Below, piece after piece: positions 1 through 5,345 of a stretch of DNA of 5,345 nt. The first letter of the stretch is position 1; every line of letters starts with the position of its first letter. Made by a program: the position numbers and the translations under genes. The DNA is from Sedimenticola sp. (GTDB lineage: Bacteria; Pseudomonadota; Gammaproteobacteria; Chromatiales; Chromatiaceae): NCBI GenBank assembly GCA_030590525.1, contig JAUUYI010000175.1:1-5345 (forward strand). Reading direction: 5' to 3'. Under the pieces are notes generated by a model that searched no databases, was not told where the DNA came from, and saw only the letters and a program-made list of their open reading frames with translations.

Positions 1-22
1 ATTATTTGGCGAACACATTATC

Positions 23-282
23 ATGACAGAGATCGCAACAACCAAGATGTCTTCGAAAGGCCAAGTCGTCATTCCTGAGGATATCCGCAAGCGTTTGGGG
101 CTTAGGGCTCGCAATTCGTTGTGGTCGCCGGCAAGGACGCTGTCATACTGAAAACAATCTCTCCGCCTTCGATGGACGAATTTGATAAATTAATTCAGAA
201 AGCCCGTCGACAGGCGCGCGCTGCCGGCATGGAGCGTTCGGATGTCAGGGAAGCGGTCGCCGAGGTACGCGGCCATCGATGA
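23..282 (+). pseudogene. AbrB/MazE-type antitoxin gene, frameshifted
   Basis: Starting at ATG 23, the reading frame gives an N-terminus with the SSKGQVVIP-DIRKRLGL signature of SpoVT/AbrB swapped-hairpin DNA-binding domains, as found in antitoxins that bind their own promoter. This frame runs into TGA at 149-151. From about 112 the neighbouring frame continues the protein smoothly (QFVVVAGKDAVILK, then a charged helical tail) to TGA 280-282. One base is therefore missing around 107-112, and the restored protein would be about 86 residues, normal for this family. The C-terminal half is the toxin-binding tail, so the frameshift should separate DNA binding from toxin neutralisation. The next frame starts in an ATG/TGA overlap, as in toxin-antitoxin operons. 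I infer a decayed gene. A sequencing error is possible, but the broken toxin that follows argues for true decay. The promoter lies outside the window. Confidence 0.8.
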
Positions 283-341
283 GGTTCGTACTGTACTATG
301 AATGGACTGATCTTAGGCATCTTCTCAATGGCCCATCATGA
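279..341 (+). pseudogene. Remnant of PIN-domain toxin start (truncated)
   Basis: ATG 279 overlaps the antitoxin stop and encodes MRFVL followed by unrelated residues, ending at TGA 339-341 after 20 codons. PIN-family toxins paired with AbrB-type antitoxins commonly begin MR(F/I)VLDTNVL, where the Asp is the first metal ligand of the ribonuclease. Here the match stops exactly before that Asp (a Tyr codon follows) and nothing PIN-like can be read downstream. I infer that a deletion or insertion removed the toxin body, with a junction near 293. Only five residues support the identity, so the call rests mainly on position, the overlap and the neighbouring antitoxin. Confidence 0.5.
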
Positions 342-479
342 CAAATCCTGCAAGCATCGTATTTGTGAAAGAGACGCACGTGCTGTTGAGAAATAAATGC
401 TACCGTGATTTCAGCAGTAATCGTGAAAACACGATGATTATGGCCGTACACTATCCAAACCATACATTTACTGCGTAGC
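342..479. other. Gene-free spacer between two toxin-antitoxin modules
   Basis: No convincing coding region is present; the longest plus-strand frame noticed is about 22 codons from ATG 328. It holds a short inverted repeat at 420-435 (ATCGTG, four A, CACGAT), which could be a hairpin or a protein site. A weak promoter-like pair lies at 424-429 (TGAAAA) and 447-452 (TACACT) with a 17-base spacer, upstream of the DUF433 gene. Each box matches the sigma-70 consensus poorly, so I do not call a promoter. Confidence 0.4.
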
Positions 480-492
480 TAACCACTGGTTA
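480..492. promoter_or_regulatory. Perfect 13-bp palindrome, candidate operator of the downstream toxin-antitoxin operon
   Basis: TAACCA-C-TGGTTA is a perfect inverted repeat around a single base, ending 10 bases before the ATG at 503. Type II antitoxins usually repress their own operon by binding a palindrome that overlaps the promoter or start region, and the position fits. It also falls between a poor -35-like TTTACT (468-473) and a -10-like TTAAAA (490-495) separated by 16-17 bases. The palindrome is directly visible; its operator role is inference. Confidence 0.4.
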
Positions 493-502
493 AAATGTGT
501 TT

Positions 503-727
503 ATGAACTATCAAGAACGTATCACAATTGAAGCCGGAAAACGAGGTGGCAGGCCCTGCATTCGGGGGCTGCGCATTACCGTTTACGACGTCTTAGAACA
601 AATGGCGGCAGGTCTCAGTCCGAAGGAATTATTGGAAGACTTCCCCGAATTGCAAGAAGATGATATCAACGCCTGCCTCGCCTTTGCCGCAGACCGCGAA
701 CATCGCCTGGCAGGGATCGCCGTTTGA
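503..727 (+). CDS. DUF433 family antitoxin (VapB-like)
   Basis: This 74-residue protein carries the DUF433 pattern: an N-terminal strand, then a GG-PCIRGLRITVYDVLE block (about residues 15-32), A-G-S-(E/K)ELLEDFP, and the helical ending ACLAFAADRE. The family has a winged-helix-like DNA-binding fold and is regularly encoded just before a DUF5615 PIN-like toxin, as here, where the two genes overlap by one base (TGATG). Its expected role is to bind and silence that toxin and repress the operon. ATG 503 is preferred because family members begin MNYQERI or similar; an in-frame GTG at 497 would add two residues. Neither start has a clear Shine-Dalgarno sequence, so translation may be weak or the transcript nearly leaderless. 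The frame is full length and shows no damage, in contrast to the broken module upstream. Confidence 0.85.
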   Translation: MNYQERITIEAGKRGGRPCIRGLRITVYDVLEQMAAGLSPKELLEDFPELQEDDINACLAFAADREHRLAGIAV

Positions 728-1059
728 TGAAATTACTTCTGGACGAAAACCTGTCCCGAAGGATTTTGCCGTTCCTGGAAATAGATTTTCCTGGCAGCAC
801 ACAAGTGGCACTAATTGGGATGGAACGAGCCTCAGATGAGGAAATCTGGCACTATGCCAAGAATAATGGATTCTGCATTGTCACCAAAGATGCAGATTTC
901 TACGATCTCAGTCTAGTAAAGGGAGCACCACCCAAGGTTATTTGGCTGAAGAGTGGTAACGTGACAAAGTCCGCTGTTGCGCAAATTCTTCTCACCAACA
1001 GGCCCTATATTGAAGAGATGCTAGCAACGATCGACACCACCTGTGTAGAGTTATATTAG
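727..1059 (+). CDS. DUF5615 family PIN-like toxin (putative ribonuclease)
   Basis: This 110-residue protein begins MKLLLDENLS, the hallmark of DUF5615/Mut7-C-like PIN-fold proteins. The conserved acidic residues expected to hold the metal are visible: D6 and E7 in the first strand, the D37/E38/E39 cluster followed by IWHYA, and D55 and D57 in the TKDADF motif. A PP-KVIWL strand (about 68-74) and a C-terminal helix follow, so the fold looks complete. The family is the toxin partner of DUF433 antitoxins and is presumed to cut RNA; the target cannot be told from sequence. ATG 727 overlaps the antitoxin stop by one base, implying translational coupling. An in-frame TTG three bases earlier is less likely. 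An AGGG stretch about a dozen bases upstream could help ribosome binding. No terminator is evident after the stop. Confidence 0.85.
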   Translation: MKLLLDENLSRRILPFLEIDFPGSTQVALIGMERASDEEIWHYAKNNGFCIVTKDADFYDLSLVKGAPPKVIWLKSGNVTKSAVAQILLTNRPYIEEMLATIDTTCVELY

Positions 1060-1065
1060 CAATAG

Positions 1066-1398
1066 TGCGTTGAGGGTCCACGAAAAAATAACTCCCTGTT
1101 TTCAGCTCGAAAAAAGGGCAGGCCTGGACCCAAAGACCCACCTCAGGAACTCATTCAGGCCATCGTTGAGATGAAGCAACGAAATCCGCGCTACGGTTGC
1201 CCAATGATCGCAGGGCAAATCTCAAAGGTGTTCGGCATTAACATCGATAAGGACATAGTCCGACGAGTCCTGGCCAAGTACTACCATCCGGCACCCGATA
1301 CCGGTGGAGGTCCTTCATGGCTGACTTTCATTGGCCATATGAAAGATAGCCTCTGGAGCGTGGGCCTCTTTGAGATGGACTCGAGTTTAATGCAATAG
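1066..1398 (+). pseudogene. Integrase-core (DDE, rve-type) transposase fragment
   Basis: The open frame 1066-1398 contains a stretch typical of one group of IS transposases with an rve integrase core: a basic linker (RKKGRPGPKDPP), a helical part with ELIQAIVEMKQRNPRYGCP-IA-QI, an HTH-like DKDIVRRVLAKYY, then GGPSWLTFIGHMKDSLWSV-LF, which starts the catalytic core. The usual N-terminal region is absent and upstream codons carry no recognisable homology before about 1096. The core breaks off after about ten residues of its first strand, ending at TAG 1396-1398. The Asp expected after WSV, the first of the DDE triad, is Gly here (GGC), which a single base change from GAC would explain. I infer a dead 5'- and 3'-truncated copy; ends of the original element were not found. 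It stops 24 bases before the convergent phosphofructokinase stop codon. Confidence 0.75.
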
Positions 1399-1422
1399 CG
1401 CAGGCCTGACCTCTGTCCTATA

Positions 1423-2544
1423 TCAATCCCCGAAACTGGTCCCGACCCGTTTGGCACTCTCCACCCAGGGGTGGTCCGGTGGCACCAGTTTTTTACGGCC
1501 TGCTACCTCTTCCAGTGGCACCGGGACCGCCTCTTCACCGCGGGCCGCCACCATCACCCCGTAGTGTCCCTCAGCGACCAGATCCGCGCAGGCGGTGCCC
1601 AGGCGGGTGGCCAGCAGCCGGTCGGCTGCGGAGGGGGTGCCGCCCCGCTGCAGATGGCCCAGAATGGTTACCCGGGACTCGAGGCCGGTCAGCTCTTCCA
1701 GCCGCTGGGAGAGCCAGACCGTGTGATTGGCATTGGCTGCCCCGAGGATGGCCAGTTCCTGCTTGGCCTGCTTGCGCGCCTTTTTATCCTCGGCCTTGAG
1801 TTTGCGCTCCTCCGCCGCCCGGGTCAGCAGCGCCTGCTCCTTGGGCAGGGCGCCCTCGGCTACTGCGACAATGCTGAAGTTTTTTCCGCTGCGTAACCGC
1901 TTGCGAATCGCTTTGGCGACGGTCTCGAGGTCGTAGGGAATCTCCGGCAGCAGGATTACGTCGGCGCCACCGGCGATACCGGAACCCAGCGCCAGCCAGC
2001 CGGCCCGGTGCCCCATGATCTCCACCACGATGATGCGATGATGGCTGTGGGCGGTACTGTGCAGCCGGTCGATGGCGTCAGTGGCAATACCCAGCGCGGT
2101 ATCGAAGCCAAAGGTGGAATCTGTCATCGCCACATCGTTGTCGATGGTCTTGGGCAGGGTGATGATATTCAGGCCTTTCTGCATCAGCTGCAGGGCATTC
2201 TTCTGGGTGCCGCCGCCGCCCAGACAGATCAGCGCATCCAGGTGGTTGGCCCGGTAGTTCTCGACGATGGTATCGGTCATGTCCTGCTTTTTACCGCCGA
2301 ACGTCATCCGGTGGGGTTTGTCCCGGCCGGTACCCAGAATGGTGCCGCCCCTGGTCAGGATGCCGGACAGGACATCCCCGTCCATCCGGGCAGTGCGGTT
2401 CTCCACCAGGCCCCGAAATCCGTCTCGAAAACCGATCATCTGCATGCCGTAGTAACCCTGGGCGGCCTTTCCAACCCCGCGGATCGCGGCATTGAGGCCC
2501 GGGCTGTCACCACCGGCCGTAAGGATACCGATATGCTTTGTCAT
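1423..2544 (-). CDS. pfkA: 6-phosphofructokinase (ATP/PPi-PFK family, lysine-type active site)
   Basis: This cytoplasmic enzyme phosphorylates fructose 6-phosphate to fructose 1,6-bisphosphate in glycolysis. The 373-residue product shows the family motifs in order: [18 protein letters not shown] (6-23), [10 protein letters not shown] (65-74), GGGGT (109-113), PKTIDNDV (131-138, D135 the catalytic base), the substrate-binding MGHRAGWLA (177-185), EGA (230-232) and [10 protein letters not shown] (296-305). The usual phosphate-donor motif GGDG(S/T) reads GGGGT: Gly at the ATP/PPi-determining second position suggests ATP, while K132 before TIDND is the PPi-enzyme feature. The donor is therefore uncertain, and a pyrophosphate-using or dual enzyme is possible. 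A charged Lys/Glu-rich insertion spans about 235-264. ATG 2544 is chosen because GAAGGGAG stands 7 bases upstream; an in-frame GTG eight codons earlier lacks this. The gene is divergent from the amidase gene and convergent with the transposase remnant. Confidence 0.93.
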   Translation of the reverse strand: MTKHIGILTAGGDSPGLNAAIRGVGKAAQGYYGMQMIGFRDGFRGLVENRTARMDGDVLSGILTRGGTILGTGRDKPHRMTFGGKKQDMTDTIVENYRANHLDALICLGGGGTQKNALQLMQKGLNIITLPKTIDNDVAMTDSTFGFDTALGIATDAIDRLHSTAHSHHRIIVVEIMGHRAGWLALGSGIAGGADVILLPEIPYDLETVAKAIRKRLRSGKNFSIVAVAEGALPKEQALLTRAAEERKLKAEDKKARKQAKQELAILGAANANHTVWLSQRLEELTGLESRVTILGHLQRGGTPSAADRLLATRLGTACADLVAEGHYGVMVAARGEEAVPVPLEEVAGRKKLVPPDHPWVESAKRVGTSFGD

Positions 2545-2743
2545 GACTGTACTCCCTTCTGCTGTCACAGTGTCTCACTTCCCTATGCTCGGCATGAGAA
2601 GACGCACCCACGAGAGGGTGGTAGAAAAGAGTAGCATCATGAAAACCTGGATTGCTACCTCATACAGTAATCTTGGACATTAGCAAACGCGCTTCGCCCC
2701 AAAAGTGCGGGAATCCTCTTATAGTCCTGATATGATATGGTGC

Positions 2744-2751
2744 TTGCGATT
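2744..2751. repeat. Left copy of 8-bp target-site duplication
   Basis: TTGCGATT immediately before the left terminal repeat matches the copy immediately after the right one. A preceding C is also shared with the last base of the element, so the duplication may be read as 8 or 9 bases. Confidence 0.7.
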
Positions 2752-2868
2752 GTAACTTCTCAATAAGTCCAGGAAAGAATCTAAAATGTAGGGTGTATCA
2801 AGCGGAGCGGATACACCAAGCTAGGTCGCGTTGGTGGATCCGTTTGCCCCGGGTTATTGAGAAGTTAC
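2752..2868. mobile_element. 117-bp MITE-like element with 15-bp terminal inverted repeats (IS66-like ends)
   Basis: GTAACTTCTCAATAA at 2752-2766 is the exact reverse complement of TTATTGAGAAGTTAC at 2854-2868. The pair is bordered on the outside by the direct repeat TTGCGATT (2744-2751 and 2869-2876; 9 bases if the shared C is counted). Perfect terminal repeats plus a target duplication define a transposed unit. The interior has no coding capacity and is filled with hairpin-forming sequence, so it must be moved by a transposase elsewhere in the genome. IS66-family elements are known for GTAA ends and 8-bp target duplications, so I infer an IS66-type parent. The unbroken terminal and target repeats suggest recent insertion. 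It ends 47 bases before the amidase start and may have displaced or supplied its promoter. Confidence 0.8.
2792..2842. repeat. Overlapping hairpins inside the MITE (REP-like)
   Basis: Three arms are visible. Arm A, GGTGTATC (2792-2799), pairs perfectly with the core of arm B, GATACACC (2810-2817), with a short inner GC/GC stem. The wider arm B, CGGATACACCAA (2808-2819), also pairs with arm C, TTGGTGGATCCG (2831-2842), at 11 of 12 positions across an 11-base loop. A and C therefore compete for B. The TAGGGTG(G/T)AT...GATNCACC style resembles palindromic intergenic repeats common in proteobacteria (recalled, not searched). Confidence 0.65.
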
Positions 2869-2876
2869 TTGCGATT
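2869..2876. repeat. Right copy of 8-bp target-site duplication
   Basis: TTGCGATT immediately follows the right terminal repeat and is identical to the left flank. Removing the element and one copy joins the original divergent promoter region of pfk and the amidase gene. Confidence 0.7.
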
Positions 2877-2915
2877 ATCCCAGTGGCCTGAAAATACAGT
2901 AATTCCTTCCTGACG

Positions 2916-3746
2916 ATGCGAGAGACGAGCGTTAAAGCTGCCGCGATCCAGATGGCAACGGGTCCCAATGTCAGCGCCAACCTGCTGGAAGCGGAAAGGC
3001 TGGTGTCGGAAGCGGTGGACAACGGCGCCGGACTGGTGGTGCTGCCGGAAAATTTTGCCTTCAAGGGCAAGCTGGAGCGGGACATCTGCGCCCTGCGGGA
3101 AGCCGACCGGGACGGTCCGCTGCAGGGCTTTTTGAGTCAACTGGCAAAACGGCATGGCATCTGGCTGGTGGGCGGCACTATCCCCCTGGAGGCCCATGAC
3201 AACAGCAAGGTACGTGCGGCCTGCATCGTCTATGACGATAAAGGAAACCGGGTGGCCCGTTACGACAAGATCCACCTGTTCGACGTCAATCTGGTGGAAG
3301 CCGATGAACGTTATATCGAATCGGATACGATTGAGCCCGGCGAAGAGCCGCTGGTGGTAGACTCCCCTTTCGGTCGTCTCGGCATCGCCATCTGCTACGA
3401 CCTGCGTTTTCCGGAGCTGTTCCGAAATCTGCTGGACCAGGGGATGGAAGTGATCTGCCTCCCCGCCGCTTTCACTGCCATCACTGGCAAGGCACACTGG
3501 GAGATCCTGGTGCGGGCGCGTGCCATCGAGAATCTGAGCTACGTGGTGGCGGCTGCCCAGGGAGGATTTCACATCGACGGTCGCGAGACCCATGGACACA
3601 GCATGATCGTGGATCCCTGGGGCACGGTGCTCTCCCAGGTTCCCCGGGGCACCGGCTCTGTCTGCTGTAGCCTTGACCTCTCCTATCTGAGCAGCACCCG
3701 GCGTAATTTCCCGACCATCAACCACCGTAAACTGACCTGCAGGTGA
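2916..3746 (+). CDS. Carbon-nitrogen hydrolase, Nit1/YbeM type (putative deaminated glutathione amidase)
   Basis: This 276-residue protein is a complete nitrilase-superfamily amidase. The Glu-Lys-Cys triad is plain: E45 in VVLPENFAF, K118 in YDKIHLFDV and C160 in GIAICYDLRFPELFR. YDKIHLFDV, CYDLRFPELFR and HWEILVRARAIEN (about 194-206) are typical of the Nit1/Nit2-YbeM branch. These soluble enzymes hydrolyse deaminated glutathione, a side product of transaminases, to 2-oxoglutarate and Cys-Gly; the activity here is inferred from family. ATG 2916 is chosen because the first strand (VKAAAIQMA) begins just after it and the length fits. No Shine-Dalgarno is visible, which is odd given the MITE only 47 bases upstream. 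tldD follows 105 bases downstream on the same strand, an arrangement known in gammaproteobacteria, where a YhdP-like gene usually precedes the amidase; here the MITE and pfk take that place. Confidence 0.9.
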   Translation: MRETSVKAAAIQMATGPNVSANLLEAERLVSEAVDNGAGLVVLPENFAFKGKLERDICALREADRDGPLQGFLSQLAKRHGIWLVGGTIPLEAHDNSKVRAACIVYDDKGNRVARYDKIHLFDVNLVEADERYIESDTIEPGEEPLVVDSPFGRLGIAICYDLRFPELFRNLLDQGMEVICLPAAFTAITGKAHWEILVRARAIENLSYVVAAAQGGFHIDGRETHGHSMIVDPWGTVLSQVPRGTGSVCCSLDLSYLSSTRRNFPTINHRKLTCR

Positions 3747-3851
3747 GCCGCTGACCATCTGCCAGCCCGAGACCCCGCATCCGCTGTGCTTGAAAACACC
3801 GCTGAGAGCCCAATCTGTTGCAGACACACTGCGCCACCCAATAGAGAGCCT
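3747..3851. other. Short spacer between the amidase gene and tldD
   Basis: There is no terminator-like hairpin with a T-run, so read-through into tldD is likely. An in-frame GTG at 3786 would extend TldD by 22 residues, but that stretch ([12 protein letters not shown]) does not resemble TldD N-termini and is better read as leader. Confidence 0.5.
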
Positions 3852-5291
3852 ATGCCCAACACGATCGACATCGCCCGCAACACCCTGCTAGCCCCTGCCG
3901 ACCTGAAAGAGAGTGACCTGGAGCGGGTAATGGACCAGTTACTGGCCAACAGTATCGATATGGCGGACATCTACTTCCAGGCCAGCCGGCTCGAGTCCTG
4001 GGTGCTCGAGGATGGCATCATTCGCGAAGGCAATCACAACATTGAGCAGGGGGTTGGAGTACGGGCGGTCAGCGGCGAAAAATCCGGTTTCGCCTATACC
4101 GAGGAGATCCATCTGCCGGACCTGCTGGAAGCGGGTCGAACCGCCCGCGCCATCGCCCGGAGCGGTAGTCAGGGCAGTATACGGGTACAGGGGGTCACCA
4201 ACCGCCATCAGCTCTACCAGCCGATCAATCCGCTGCAGAGTATGACCGAGCAGGAGAAGATTGAACTGCTGCGGCGAGTGGATGCCGAGGCGAGGGCGGC
4301 GGATGCCCGGGTCACCCAGGTGATCGCAAGCCTGGTGGCGGCTCACGATGTAATACTGATGGCGGGCAGCGATGGCACCCTCACCAGTGATGTGCGGCCG
4401 CTGGTGCGTTGTAACGTTCACGTCATCGTGGAGCAGGGAGCGAAGCGCGAGCAGGGCTCCAGCGGGGGTGGCGCGCGGGAGACATTCCAGTTCTTTCTGG
4501 ACCAGGATCGGGCCCTCGGCTACGCCCGGGAGGCGGTGCGCCAGGCGCTGGTAAATCTGGAGGCCGAGGATGCCCCCGCCGGCAGCATGCCGGTGGTGCT
4601 GGGCCCGGGTTGGCCGGGTGTGCTGCTGCACGAGGCGATCGGTCACGGACTGGAGGGAGACTTCAACCGTAAGGGTACCTCCGCCTTCTCCGGTCGCATC
4701 GGCGAACGCGTGGCGGCGAAGGGTTGCACGGTAGTCGATGACGGCACGCTGCCTGGTCGTCGGGGCTCACTCAATGTAGACGACGAGGGTACTCCCAGCC
4801 AGCGCACGGTGCTGATCGAGGACGGTATACTCAAAGGTTACCTGCAGGACCGGCTCAACGCCCGTCTCACCGGCAGCGCGCCTACCGGTAACGGGCGCCG
4901 CGAGTCCTACGCCTGCCTGCCACTGCCGCGCATGACCAATACCTATATGCTGGCCGGCGAGCACGAGCCGGAAGAGATCATCGCTTCCGTGGAGAGAGGG
5001 CTATATGCGGTGAACTTCGGTGGTGGTCAGGTAGATATCACCTCCGGCAAGTTCGTCTTCTCCGCCAGTGAGGCCTACCTTATCGAGAACGGTAAGGTCA
5101 CCAGGCCAGTGAAAGGCGCGACCCTGATCGGCAATGGCCCGGACGTATTGACCCGGGTGAGTATGATCGGCAACGATCTGCAACTCGATGCCGGTGTCGG
5201 CACCTGTGGCAAAGAGGGGCAGAGCGTCCCGGTCGGCGTCGGGCAACCGACCCTGAAGATCGATGATCTGACCGTTGGCGGTACGGCTTGA
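3852..5291 (+). CDS. tldD: Metalloprotease TldD (TldD/TldE complex)
   Basis: TldD is the catalytic zinc subunit of the cytoplasmic TldD/TldE (PmbA) protease, which degrades unfolded or small peptides. In E. coli it matures microcin B17 and helps degrade the CcdA antitoxin. The 479-residue length matches the family (about 480). An N-terminal domain (about 1-220, with ADIYFQ near 39-43 and [18 protein letters not shown] near 65-82) precedes the peptidase domain. The zinc motif HEAIGH (260-265, HExxxH) is intact, followed by [20 protein letters not shown]. The third-ligand cysteine is C452 in [17 protein letters not shown], and [19 protein letters not shown] is also characteristic. ATG 3852 is preferred because AGAGAG lies 3-8 bases upstream and the length is canonical. 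It probably shares a transcript with the amidase gene. The TldE partner is not in the window. Confidence 0.96.
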   Translation: MPNTIDIARNTLLAPADLKESDLERVMDQLLANSIDMADIYFQASRLESWVLEDGIIREGNHNIEQGVGVRAVSGEKSGFAYTEEIHLPDLLEAGRTARAIARSGSQGSIRVQGVTNRHQLYQPINPLQSMTEQEKIELLRRVDAEARAADARVTQVIASLVAAHDVILMAGSDGTLTSDVRPLVRCNVHVIVEQGAKREQGSSGGGARETFQFFLDQDRALGYAREAVRQALVNLEAEDAPAGSMPVVLGPGWPGVLLHEAIGHGLEGDFNRKGTSAFSGRIGERVAAKGCTVVDDGTLPGRRGSLNVDDEGTPSQRTVLIEDGILKGYLQDRLNARLTGSAPTGNGRRESYACLPLPRMTNTYMLAGEHEPEEIIASVERGLYAVNFGGGQVDITSGKFVFSASEAYLIENGKVTRPVKGATLIGNGPDVLTRVSMIGNDLQLDAGVGTCGKEGQSVPVGVGQPTLKIDDLTVGGTA

Positions 5292-5315
5292 AAGGCAGGG
5301 CCAAGGACTTAAAAG

Positions 5316-5345
5316 CAGGACCCAGGACCCAGGACCCAGGACCCA
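5316..5345. repeat. Tandem heptanucleotide repeat (CAGGACC)n, cut by the window edge
   Basis: A 7-base unit, CAGGACC, repeats without error for 30 bases (just over four copies) and continues to the last base shown, so the true length is unknown. It begins 25 bases after the tldD stop. The preceding bases (CAGGGCC at 5296-5302 and AAGGACT nearby) look like degenerate copies. The sequence is non-coding; such arrays vary in copy number by replication slippage. No function is evident. Confidence 0.85.

Larger units (their letters stand above)
2545..2915. other. Divergent intergenic region between pfk and the amidase gene
   Basis: This 371-base region must hold the promoters of both flanking genes and is interrupted by the 117-bp inserted element described separately. 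On the minus strand, a weak promoter candidate for pfk is TTGCTA (2681-2686) with TATGAG (2659-2664), spacing 16, each 4/6 to consensus. On the plus strand, TATGAT at 2731-2736 resembles a -10 box but lacks a -35, and TACAGT at 2895-2900 is a poor alternative close to the amidase start. No coding region, RNA gene or clear terminator was recognised. Confidence 0.45.

Noticed and set aside
1073..1102. Possible terminator after the DUF5615 gene (AGGG ... CCCT then GTTTTC)
   Set aside because: The stem is only four bases with a 17-base loop and a broken T-run, too weak to call.
1399..1422. CAGGCCTG palindrome between the transposase remnant and pfk as a terminator or REP
   Set aside because: It is an 8-bp self-complementary site with no loop or T-run and no matching second arm nearby.
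2606..2624. Hairpin CACCC-ACGAGA-GGGTG upstream of pfk
   Set aside because: A 5-bp stem in GC-rich DNA is expected by chance, and nothing in its position suggests a riboswitch or attenuator.
2008..2634. Long open frame on the plus strand opposite pfk (about 208 codons)
   Set aside because: It lies antisense to a clear phosphofructokinase, shows no recognisable motifs and has composition expected of a GC-rich shadow frame.
2744..2876. CRISPR-like or attachment-site reading of the repeats around the MITE
   Set aside because: There is one pair of inverted repeats with a single flanking duplication and no spacer periodicity; a transposed element explains all of it.
2865..3827. Long minus-strand open frame opposite the amidase gene (about 320 codons)
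   Set aside because: It mirrors the conserved amidase coding sequence, and its residues are low-complexity shadow translation with no domain.
3939..4646. Minus-strand open frame opposite tldD (about 235 codons)
   Set aside because: It is antisense to tldD, with no family signature and no plausible start site.

Overview
The window looks like a chromosomal segment of a proteobacterium, most likely a gammaproteobacterium. The main reason is the carbon-nitrogen hydrolase gene lying directly upstream of tldD, a pairing familiar from that class. The phosphofructokinase belongs to the lysine-containing ('PPi-like') branch seen in many environmental and sulfur-oxidising proteobacteria. The species cannot be named from the sequence alone.

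Left part (1-1420), an accessory and visibly AT-richer zone. It opens with a decayed toxin-antitoxin module: an AbrB/MazE-type antitoxin gene with a -1 frameshift (23-282), followed in a TGA/ATG overlap by only the first five codons of what looks like a PIN-domain toxin (from 279). A gene-free stretch then leads to a second, intact-looking module: a DUF433 antitoxin (503-727) and a DUF5615 PIN-like toxin (727-1059), with a perfect 13-bp palindrome just before the antitoxin start. Next comes a fragment of an integrase-core (DDE) transposase (about 1066-1398) that is truncated and has glycine where the first catalytic aspartate is expected. This zone is a small graveyard of mobile and addiction genes with one surviving toxin-antitoxin pair.

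Middle part (1423-2915). A 6-phosphofructokinase gene runs on the minus strand, converging on the transposase fragment. Its 5' side faces the hydrolase gene across a 371-bp divergent intergenic region. Inserted in that region is a 117-bp non-coding element with perfect 15-bp terminal inverted repeats, an 8-bp flanking direct repeat and internal competing hairpins. It is a textbook MITE in form, and its GTAA ends and 8-bp duplication point to an IS66-like parent.

Right part (2916-5345). An Nit-type amidase and TldD lie on the plus strand in the same direction, probably co-transcribed. The first is predicted to repair deaminated glutathione or a similar metabolite; the second is the metalloprotease subunit that works with TldE/PmbA, which is not in the window. 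After tldD the window ends inside a tandem heptanucleotide repeat. The pfk, amidase and tldD genes are ordinary housekeeping genes; the novelty lies in the mobile and degenerate sequences around them. I found no clear candidate for a wholly new system.
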